A stretch of DNA of 64,000 bases from Anaplasma capra (GTDB lineage: Bacteria > Pseudomonadota > Alphaproteobacteria > Rickettsiales > Anaplasmataceae), in the NCBI RefSeq assembly GCF_025628805.1, contig NZ_JAOTBG010000006.1, forward strand, positions 15,335 to 79,334. Direction: 5' to 3'. Each line of letters opens with the position of its first letter. The stretch's first letter is position 1. The notes under the pieces are model-generated. The model saw only the letters and a list, made by a program, of their open reading frames with translations, did no database searches and was not told the origin of the DNA. Both the position numbers and the translations under genes were made by a program. Of the stretch, positions 1 to 7,068 are shown one piece after another.

Positions 1-10
1 GCTTTGTGTT

Positions 11-520
11 ATGCAAGAGTCTTCTTCTGCGGATAGGGCAGCAGTGTCAACGTGTGTTGTGTCTGCTCTCGTTTGTGTTTCTGTGGCGTGTTTAGCTGCA
101 GTGGTAATAAAAGTATCGGAGACTAAGTCCGGAGATTGGCCTCTGGAAGCCTCGTTAGCTAGGTTTATGGTGTGTGCAGCGCTCACGGTCATAGCGTTAT
201 TGTTCTTCGCGCTTCAGACGCTGGAGCGTGCCTGGTACGCGGCCTCCATCACTGCTGACAGATACAGGAGCTTTGCTGCAGTCATAGCATGGTGGCTATT
301 GCTGGAGGGAAACAAGGCAAAAGAAGCTCTGACAGAGCGGGATCGTGCCGTCCCCGCAAATTTTAACGGCTACGACGGACGAAAAGGGTCCAGAAAGCCA
401 GATGGTCGCGCGTACAAGGGCAATGAAAGACGTAGGGTTGGTAGCATGCTCTGGTTGTTGGATGTCACGGATTCCATAATGCACCAAAGAGCGCTTTGCA
501 AAAACTCGATTTTGTCTTAG
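11..520 (+). CDS. Hypothetical membrane protein (doubtful, maybe partial)
   Basis: The reading frame encodes 169 residues and remains open upstream to the window edge, so the true start may lie outside. Two hydrophobic segments are visible at about residues 12-34 and 50-66, with a weaker one near 86-98. The C-terminal 70 residues are basic and low in recognisable structure. I recognise no family. It precedes the TPR-methyltransferase on the same strand by 65 bases. The odd basic tail could mean a frameshift near the 3' end or a chance ORF. Existence as a gene is only moderately supported. Confidence 0.4.
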   Translation: MQESSSADRAAVSTCVVSALVCVSVACLAAVVIKVSETKSGDWPLEASLARFMVCAALTVIALLFFALQTLERAWYAASITADRYRSFAAVIAWWLLLEGNKAKEALTERDRAVPANFNGYDGRKGSRKPDGRAYKGNERRRVGSMLWLLDVTDSIMHQRALCKNSILS

Positions 521-585
521 AACTTACCGACGGTATTCGCAGTTTTTTGGGTGTGGAGAGTTTTGTCTTACCTATTAGGTAGAAT

Positions 586-1686
586 ATGAGGAAAATCCTT
601 TCTTTCTTCGGCGACGGCGTTGGGTCGTTGTGTTCGAGGGTTTTTTGTTCATTCCCAGGCACAGGAGAAGTCGCTGAGCTCGTAAAGGGCAGCCGTGCGT
701 CGATTAAGGAAAGCGTTGCCTCCCTGCGCGATAAGTCCAAGAGTCTGCTGTGCACAAATATGGACCTGGGACTATATCACTTCTACAGGGGTAATGTGCA
801 GGACGCAAAAACGCGATTCTGGTTTATTAGTCTGGTAAGACCAAAATTCCCGGATGTCCACTACAACATAGGCAGGTGCCATCTGGTTTTGCGCAACATA
901 GAAAAAGCAGTTAAGAGTTTTGAGCGGGCACTGCTGCTAGATAAGTCACATCAGGAATCCATGTATTACCTACAGAAAATTGAGGCCCCTGAGAAGGTGA
1001 CTGAGGTACCCGAAAATATCATACGGCAGCACTTCAACTATACGAGTGAGTACTTCGTGGAACACTGGTTGATCGCCCAAAACTACAGGGGACACGAATA
1101 CGTGCGGTCCCTAGTGATGAATTTTCTGGGGGATAGAATCTCAGAGCTTGACGTGCTGGATCTGGGATGCGGTACTGGTGTCTGTGGACAGTTCCTAAAA
1201 ATGAAAGGAATAGGTCGCCATATAACCGGCGTTGATATATCGCGCAGGATGTTGGATATCGCAAGAAAGTGCTTCGTAAACGGAAGGCAGGCGTATAATG
1301 AGTTGCTTTGCATGAGTATGAGTGAGTTTCTGCGGGGCAACAACAAAAAATATGACGTCATTGTAATGACCGAAGTGTTGCACTACTCGGGAGGGCACTT
1401 AGGAGAAATACTGAAGGCCACTAGCGGTGCTCTGGCCAAGGGAGGTATGATCATAGCATTGGTGCGCGAAGGTAGTGGCCAGGGCTACAGGTTCGTCAAG
1501 GAGGGAGATTTCTTCTGCCACTCGGGTGCGTATGTTCAGCAGCAGGTAGAAAGTCTAGGGCTCCGCTTGAGTTACGTAAACCGCTGTAAGATATACGGAG
1601 ACCGGGTAGACGGTCTCTTATTCGCAATATCTCACGATAGTCTCGTGGCAACACCAGAAGGAAAGACAACAAAGCGCAAAGAGTAA
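586..1686 (+). CDS. TPR-containing SAM-dependent methyltransferase
   Basis: A 366-residue protein with two parts. Residues about 58-127 resemble tetratricopeptide repeats (a helical pair ending in a VKSFERALLLDKSHQESM-like motif). Residues about 150-350 form a class I methyltransferase: motif I LDLGCGTGVCG at about 190, followed by the acidic-loop motif TGVDISRRMLDIARK. The TPR part probably binds a partner and the C-terminal part transfers a methyl group from S-adenosylmethionine. The substrate is unknown. It sits upstream of tRNA-Leu with an 82-base gap. Cytosolic, no signal peptide. The domain assignment is firm; the biological role is not. Confidence 0.85.
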   Translation: MRKILSFFGDGVGSLCSRVFCSFPGTGEVAELVKGSRASIKESVASLRDKSKSLLCTNMDLGLYHFYRGNVQDAKTRFWFISLVRPKFPDVHYNIGRCHLVLRNIEKAVKSFERALLLDKSHQESMYYLQKIEAPEKVTEVPENIIRQHFNYTSEYFVEHWLIAQNYRGHEYVRSLVMNFLGDRISELDVLDLGCGTGVCGQFLKMKGIGRHITGVDISRRMLDIARKCFVNGRQAYNELLCMSMSEFLRGNNKKYDVIVMTEVLHYSGGHLGEILKATSGALAKGGMIIALVREGSGQGYRFVKEGDFFCHSGAYVQQQVESLGLRLSYVNRCKIYGDRVDGLLFAISHDSLVATPEGKTTKRKE

Positions 1687-1768
1687 ACTATAGTGTCTTT
1701 TCATGCGCTCCGGCGCCGTAGTTGTTGACATATAAGCTAGCCTTTCTTACCATTGCGTGGTATTTGTC

Positions 1769-1857
1769 GCGGTTGTGGTGGAAATGGTAGACACGCAGCG
1801 TTGAGGTCGCTGTGGCTATAACAGGCCTTGGAAGTTCGAGTCTTCTTAACCGCACCA
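1769..1857 (+). tRNA. tRNA-Leu (anticodon GAG)
   Basis: A class II tRNA with a long variable arm. The acceptor 5' strand GCGGTTG (1769-1775) pairs with the 3' strand TAACCGC, with one G-U pair, followed by discriminator A and an encoded CCA. The anticodon stem CAGCG/CGCTG closes loop TTGAGGT, giving GAG at 1803-1805, which reads leucine codons CUC/CUU. The T arm is GAAG-TTCGAGT-CTTC. It lies immediately upstream of ribA and constrains that gene's start. Confidence 0.95.
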
Positions 1858-1872
1858 TCTCGTGAGTCTCAA

Positions 1873-2961
1873 ATGGGTTCAATAGGCAAAGCTTTCGGCT
1901 TTGGCAGCAATGTTGTGGCAAGGTTAGTATTGGAGATAAGGCGTTGTGCGCCGGTTGTGCTCCATCAGGGCGGAAGGTATGCGCTGGTCTTTTCCAGCGA
2001 GTTGCTGGAAAAGCACTCACTTTCCGTACTTGCTGAGTTTTCCAGTAACATGTACTTGCTACTCACCGCCAACAGGACTGCCTGCACCACAGGCAGACGT
2101 GTGCTGTCTAGGGTGTTAGCAAATAACCTCACACTAGAGGAAATTGCGGCGGCACTGGTCACCTATACCAGTCTCCCACCCGGTATACAGATCATGGATA
2201 GCGACAATCCGCTGGACGGATATGCAATAGACTTTATGAAATTGGCAAAGCTGTTGCCCTCCGCTTTGGTCACGGACATGGAGTTTTCCAACGATGGAGA
2301 AATGGAGCAGTGGTGCGCGCAGAACAACATATTGCATTTAGCATGTGACGCGCTGTCTAGTTATTGCCAAGAATACCGGTTACACAGGGTTTGCCAGTCG
2401 GGTCTTTTTCTGCATAGCTCGCTCGAGTCCGAGATTTTTGTCTACAGGTCAAACCTGGGGGAGCCAGAGCACTACGCAATCGTGATAGGTAACCCCAGCT
2501 TTACAAACCCGATCATCAGGCTGCACTCATCTTGCTACACGGGAGATCTACTGGGCAGCCTATCGTGTGATTGTCGAAGCCAGTTGCTACGGGCCATACA
2601 GTTTCTTGGTAGTGGACACGGTGGCATAGTGCTGTATATCTCGCAGGAAGGAAGGGGAATAGGACTCGCAAACAAAATACGAGCCTACAACCTGCAGATC
2701 CAGGATTCACTAGACACTATAGATGCAAATAGATTCCTGGGATTCGACGATGATGAAAGAATCTTCCTACCAGCAGTCAGCATCCTGAACGAGTTAGGGA
2801 TTTCAGAATTTCAGATGCTCACCAGCAACCCCAGCAAGGTGTCTAGCATGCGTAGTCATGGGTTTACTGTCACAAAGATGATACCGCTTTCGGTGGAAAC
2901 CAATAAGCACAATGATGGCTACATCAAAACGAAGAGAGAGCGCCTCGGTCACGTTAATTAA
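1873..2961 (+). CDS. ribA: GTP cyclohydrolase II (riboflavin synthesis)
   Basis: RibA opens GTP to 2,5-diamino-6-ribosylamino-pyrimidinone phosphate, the first step of riboflavin synthesis. From this start it has 362 residues. The C-terminal half carries the zinc ligands in the pattern C-x10-C-D-C (Cys221, Cys232, Cys234) and the catalytic loop QEGRGIGLANKIRAY near 258-272. The N-terminal 160 residues are the poorly conserved domain typical of alphaproteobacterial RibA. The same frame stays open to a start at 1828, but that would overlap the 3' end of tRNA-Leu (ending 1857), so ATG 1873 is preferred. A position just upstream of virB8 is the usual arrangement in Anaplasmataceae. Confidence 0.93.
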   Translation: MGSIGKAFGFGSNVVARLVLEIRRCAPVVLHQGGRYALVFSSELLEKHSLSVLAEFSSNMYLLLTANRTACTTGRRVLSRVLANNLTLEEIAAALVTYTSLPPGIQIMDSDNPLDGYAIDFMKLAKLLPSALVTDMEFSNDGEMEQWCAQNNILHLACDALSSYCQEYRLHRVCQSGLFLHSSLESEIFVYRSNLGEPEHYAIVIGNPSFTNPIIRLHSSCYTGDLLGSLSCDCRSQLLRAIQFLGSGHGGIVLYISQEGRGIGLANKIRAYNLQIQDSLDTIDANRFLGFDDDERIFLPAVSILNELGISEFQMLTSNPSKVSSMRSHGFTVTKMIPLSVETNKHNDGYIKTKRERLGHVN

Positions 2962-3081
2962 GGGTGCTTTTCCCGTTAACTTGATGTAAATAAAAGCGTT
3001 GTAGGTTGTGTTCGTGTATTGTGCGGGCTTTGTCGCCGGAAAGGGTTTCGCCTCTTGTCTGGCTGGTTTCTGCGGGTTTGT

Positions 3082-3771
3082 ATGGGTATGTTCGGTTTCG
3101 GTAAGAAGGACGGAGGCGCCTCTACTTCTGCGGGCGCTGATGACTGGTATCACGACAGATACAGCTCTGTTGTGGTCCAGCGTAACGTTTTGCTTCTGCT
3201 GGTTGTGCTGTCCGTGTTCTGCATTGCGGTAAGCACTTTTGTAATTTTCAGGATAGGAAAAACAAGAACAATCGAGCCATTTGTGGTCGAAATAGAGAAG
3301 AAGTCTGGAATCACTACATTGGTCAACCCAATCACAGTCAAGCAGTACTCCGCTGATGAGGTTCTGAGCAACTACTTCATAATCGAGTACGTCCGGGCAA
3401 GAGAGCTCTACGATCCGAACAACTTCCAATACAACTACTACACAAGGGTGCGGTTGCTTTCTTCCCAGGAGACCTACGGTGAGTTTCGCAACTGGATACG
3501 ACCTAGCAACCCCTCCAGTCCCATGACACTATACTCGGATGCGGTCTCTGGGAGCCTGAAGGTGCGCTCTCTACAGCACCTAAGTACAGGAAACGTGCAG
3601 ATTAGGTTTTCGTTGGAGTTTAATAACCACAACGGATCTACTACCAAGAGGGACAGGATTGCCACTCTCTCCTTTAGGTATTCTTCTCTTGAGATGAACG
3701 ATCAAGACAGGCAGGTGAACCCTCTGGGATTTCAGATTACTTACTATAGGGCAGATGATGAATTTCTATAA
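3082..3771 (+). CDS. virB8: Type IV secretion protein VirB8
   Basis: VirB8 is a bitopic inner-membrane protein that nucleates assembly of the VirB/D4 secretion channel. The 229-residue product has a short cytoplasmic N terminus, one membrane helix at about residues 35-57, and a periplasmic NTF2-like domain containing YSADEVLSNYFIIEYV and a late LSFRYSSLEMNDQDRQVNP-like strand region typical of the family. ATG 3082 (or ATG 3088) is preferred over the longer frame because the upstream residues are Cys/Arg-rich and unlike VirB8. It overlaps virB9 by about 17 bases, implying translational coupling. First gene of the secretion cluster. Confidence 0.92.
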   Translation: MGMFGFGKKDGGASTSAGADDWYHDRYSSVVVQRNVLLLLVVLSVFCIAVSTFVIFRIGKTRTIEPFVVEIEKKSGITTLVNPITVKQYSADEVLSNYFIIEYVRARELYDPNNFQYNYYTRVRLLSSQETYGEFRNWIRPSNPSSPMTLYSDAVSGSLKVRSLQHLSTGNVQIRFSLEFNNHNGSTTKRDRIATLSFRYSSLEMNDQDRQVNPLGFQITYYRADDEFL

Positions 3772-4615
3772 AAACTTGCTTGCGTTTTCAGCAATGTTGG
3801 CCGTCGTTTTTGCGGGAGGCACAGCTCAGTCCGCCGCAGATGGCGGCGTGCCCATATCTGCGGACAGGCCCATATCTGTGGACAGCAGGATCAAAACGTT
3901 CGTTTATAGTCCTAATGAGATATTCACGGTTGTATTTAACTATGGGTATCACTCGTTCATAGAGTTCTCCAGGGGGGAAACCATAAAGGTTATGGCTATG
4001 GGGGATAGCGCCCACTGGAAAGTTAAACCCGTAGACAACAAGTTGTTTATTATGCCTCTGGAAAGAGAGGGTAAAACCAACATGCTGGTTGAGACTAACA
4101 AAGGCAGGAGCTACGCTTTCGATTTAGTCTCAAAATCAGGCCCCGATGCGGGAGAATCCAGAACGGTGGCTGACGAGTTAGGAAAGGTGAGTTCCCCATT
4201 AATAGATCTGGCTTATGTGGTACGCTTCTACTACCCAGAGACCAACAGGGAGTTTGACCTCAAGGGTTCGGAGCTGGTTGATTTGTCAATCCCAAGCTTG
4301 GCAAAAAGCCCAGATAGTGCAGAGGTTACAATACGGCCAAACGCCACAGGTAAGAACTACGTGTATTCCGCAAGTAGTTCTGATGCAACGGTAATTCCAG
4401 TGCAAACTTTTGATGACGGATCGCTTACGTATTTTCAGTTCTATAACAACAATAAGGTGATTCCCCGCGTGTTCCAGGTAGGCAAACATGGCAAAAAGGT
4501 TCCCTGCAAGATGTTGCTACTGAAGGGCTATGTGATAATCAAGGGAGTGCACAAGCAGTTGTACCTTGACTACGGTAATAGTGGCGTTGAAGTTGTAAAT
4601 ACGGCGTTTAATTAA
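3755..4615 (+). CDS. virB9: Type IV secretion protein VirB9
   Basis: VirB9 forms the outer-membrane core ring together with VirB10 (and usually VirB7). The 286-residue product starts with a clear signal peptide (hydrophobic residues 8-21, cleavage probably near residue 25-28), followed by a VirB9/TrbG-like domain with motifs such as GETIKVMAMGDSAHWKV, then the C-terminal domain with YVYSASSSDATVIPVQTFDDG-type strands. ATG 3755 and 3758 are both possible. The start lies inside the end of virB8 and virB10 follows 15 bases after the stop. In A. marginale VirB9 is a known surface-exposed antigen of this family. Confidence 0.93.
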   Translation: MMNFYKNLLAFSAMLAVVFAGGTAQSAADGGVPISADRPISVDSRIKTFVYSPNEIFTVVFNYGYHSFIEFSRGETIKVMAMGDSAHWKVKPVDNKLFIMPLEREGKTNMLVETNKGRSYAFDLVSKSGPDAGESRTVADELGKVSSPLIDLAYVVRFYYPETNREFDLKGSELVDLSIPSLAKSPDSAEVTIRPNATGKNYVYSASSSDATVIPVQTFDDGSLTYFQFYNNNKVIPRVFQVGKHGKKVPCKMLLLKGYVIIKGVHKQLYLDYGNSGVEVVNTAFN

Positions 4616-4630
4616 CAGTTGAGTTAGGTA

Positions 4631-5962
4631 ATGTCAGACGAGACCAAGGGTAATAACTACGGCGATGGCATAGAGGAAAGCGTCAATGTAGTGGGTGTGC
4701 ACAAAAGCAAGAAGCTTTTCGTGGCCGTGGTAGTGTTCGCTGTAACTGGAATGGCTTACTATGCCTTCTTCCGTGGGGACAGTACAAAGGAGAAATCAGA
4801 GGAGCCCCAGACCACAATAGAGAAGCAGGATGTTGATAGGTTGCTTAAGGAGGCCGAGGCTCCAGCCCAGGAGACCGCACCAAGAATATTGACTCCTCCA
4901 CCCAAGCTACCTGAGTTGCCTCCTCTGGTCATGCCTACTGCACCTGAGCTTCCAACACTTGCCAGGATATCTAGAAAGAAGAAAGAGGAACCAGCAGTGG
5001 AGGAAACCAGGGAGATATTACCCCCTACGGCAACTGCGGAGTCCACAGAACATGAGCAGCGTCGTCACCCCTCGGAGGGAGATAGACTGTCTCAAAGCAT
5101 ACCGATGCCGTACCGCCCTAGCAGCGGGGGAGGTATCCCCGAACAGATGCCGTCCTTCTTAGGTTACGATAGGGAAAAGCGGGGCACGCCCATGATAGTT
5201 CTAGGGGGAGGAGGCACCGGCGGCACAGCTGAGGACAGTGGGGGGCCGGGCTCTGACAGTCGCTTTAGGACATGGAGCACGCTAGATGGTACTTCGTCCC
5301 CCAGTGTTAAGGCTACCAGGGTAGGAGATCCAGGATATGTGATTCTCCAGGGACACATGATAGACGCGGTACTGGAAACCGCCATCAATTCAGATATTCC
5401 TGGAGTACTGCGTGCAATAGTATCTAGGGATGTATACGCGGAGGCTGGGACTATGGTCATGATACCCAAGGGTTCCAGACTAATAGGTAGCTACTTTTTT
5501 GATGCGTCTGGTAATAACACTAGAGTGAACGTAAGTTGGTCTAGGGTAATCTTGCCCCACGGCGTAGATATTCAAATTAACTCAGCCGGAACAGATGAGT
5601 TGGGTAGGAACGGAACTTCTGGGGCCATCGACGCGAAAGTGGGGAACGTCCTGACATCCACAATTTTGCTCGCTGGGGTGTCCATCGGCACTGCCTTTGT
5701 GACCTCGAAAATACCAGCGTTGCAATCCGAGATCAAGGATACCACTGAGGAGAAAGGGGAAAAGAAGAAGGAGGAGAAGTCAACTACTCTCCCGGTTAGG
5801 ATTGTTTCTGATGCCGTGAAGGACTTCTCTGAATCTATGAAATCTCTAATCAAGAAGTATGCGGACTCTACCAAGCCGACCATTTATGTTGACCAGGGAA
5901 CTGTAATGAAGGTATTTGTAAACCAGGACATAGTGTTCCCCAGGGAGGCGGTTAGAAGGTAG
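4631..5962 (+). CDS. virB10: Type IV secretion protein VirB10
   Basis: VirB10 spans the envelope and senses ATP use by VirB11 and VirD4. The 443-residue protein has a cytoplasmic N terminus, a membrane helix at about 29-47, a proline/glutamate-rich periplasmic linker (about 60-200, with runs such as PPPKLPELPPLVMPTAPELP), and a C-terminal TrbI/VirB10 beta-barrel domain from about 220, including motifs VLETAINSDIPGVLRAIV and GTMVMIPKGSRLIGSY. A lysine/glutamate-rich insertion near 375-388 is visible. Spacing from virB9 and to virB11 is short, so these look co-transcribed. Confidence 0.95.
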   Translation: MSDETKGNNYGDGIEESVNVVGVHKSKKLFVAVVVFAVTGMAYYAFFRGDSTKEKSEEPQTTIEKQDVDRLLKEAEAPAQETAPRILTPPPKLPELPPLVMPTAPELPTLARISRKKKEEPAVEETREILPPTATAESTEHEQRRHPSEGDRLSQSIPMPYRPSSGGGIPEQMPSFLGYDREKRGTPMIVLGGGGTGGTAEDSGGPGSDSRFRTWSTLDGTSSPSVKATRVGDPGYVILQGHMIDAVLETAINSDIPGVLRAIVSRDVYAEAGTMVMIPKGSRLIGSYFFDASGNNTRVNVSWSRVILPHGVDIQINSAGTDELGRNGTSGAIDAKVGNVLTSTILLAGVSIGTAFVTSKIPALQSEIKDTTEEKGEKKKEEKSTTLPVRIVSDAVKDFSESMKSLIKKYADSTKPTIYVDQGTVMKVFVNQDIVFPREAVRR

Positions 5963-6022
5963 TTACCTCGGGCTCGTTCGTGCGAGGTGTATAGTGTTTA
6001 GTGTGGGGTGTTGTGTGCGCTT

Positions 6023-7021
6023 ATGACAGCGGGATATGCAGCGTTAGAGACATACCTGGAGCCCTTGCAGAGCGTCTTCGCAGAAGATGGAGTGAACGAG
6101 ATCTCCATCAACAGGGAGTGTGAGGTATGGGTGGAAAACAGGGGGGAGATAAGGCGTGAGAGAATTGAGAGCCTAACATTATCGCATCTCAAGGCGCTTG
6201 GCAGGCTAGTAGCACAAGCAACTGAACAAAAGTTGAGCGAGGAAACCCCACTGTTATCAGCGTCTTTACCTAATGGGTTCCGTATACAGGTAGTATTTCC
6301 CCCCGCGTGTGAGAGCGATAAGGTTGTACTTTCCATAAGAAAGCCGTCAACAGTGCAGCTGTCGCTCGAGGACTACGAGAAAATGGGTGCCTTCGCTTAT
6401 GTGGCCCAGCATAACAGCAAAGCTGCCGACATAAACAAAAAGCTGAGCGAGCTCCTAGATAAGGGAGACATCAAGGCCTTCATAGAACTCGCCGTTCTCA
6501 GCAAAAAGAACATAATTATCAGTGGAGGTACCTCCACGGGGAAAACCACGTTTACGAATGCAGCATTGCGGGTTATCCCCAAAGACGAGAGGATAATAAC
6601 AGTAGAGGACTCCAGAGAGATAGTGCTCGAGCACCCCAATAAGGCGCATTTGATGGCATCAAAGGGCGGTCAGGGACGCGCTAAGGTTACTACACAAGAT
6701 CTCATAGAGGCCTGCTTGCGGTTGAGACCCGATAGGATAATCGTGGGAGAGCTTAGAGGAGCGGAGGCGTTTAGCTTTCTGAGAGCAATTAATACTGGTC
6801 ACCCGGGCTCTATTTCCACTTTGCACGCAGATACGCCGAGAATGGCTGTGGAGCAACTCAAGCTTATGGTAATGCAAGCAGATTTGGGGCTCCCACCAGA
6901 GCAAATAGCGGTGTATATCACAAACATAGTAGATGTCATAATACAGCTAAAAAGGGAATCTGGGGGGGTGAGGTACATCTCGGAAATTATGTTCACTAAA
7001 CATCAACAAGGCAATGATTAG
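6023..7021 (+). CDS. virB11: Type IV secretion ATPase VirB11
   Basis: VirB11 is the hexameric cytoplasmic traffic ATPase of the channel. The 332-residue product contains Walker A GGTSTGKTTF at about 168-177, an Asp box near VEDSREIVLEHPN, Walker B RPDRIIVGELRGAEAF, and the His box TGHPGSISTLHAD. All are intact, so an active enzyme is expected. The frame could also begin at GTG 6008; ATG 6023 is chosen because family members begin close to the YAALETYLEPL segment. It lies between virB10 and virD4 in the same orientation. Confidence 0.94.
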   Translation: MTAGYAALETYLEPLQSVFAEDGVNEISINRECEVWVENRGEIRRERIESLTLSHLKALGRLVAQATEQKLSEETPLLSASLPNGFRIQVVFPPACESDKVVLSIRKPSTVQLSLEDYEKMGAFAYVAQHNSKAADINKKLSELLDKGDIKAFIELAVLSKKNIIISGGTSTGKTTFTNAALRVIPKDERIITVEDSREIVLEHPNKAHLMASKGGQGRAKVTTQDLIEACLRLRPDRIIVGELRGAEAFSFLRAINTGHPGSISTLHADTPRMAVEQLKLMVMQADLGLPPEQIAVYITNIVDVIIQLKRESGGVRYISEIMFTKHQQGND

Positions 7022-7068
7022 ATTCTCCGCAGCATCGTCTACCACCCAGGTTTTCCCGTTGTTTAGCC

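Noticed and set aside
1688-2020. Minus-strand 110-codon frame downstream of the methyltransferase
   Set aside because: It runs through tRNA-Leu and the start of ribA and has no family signal.
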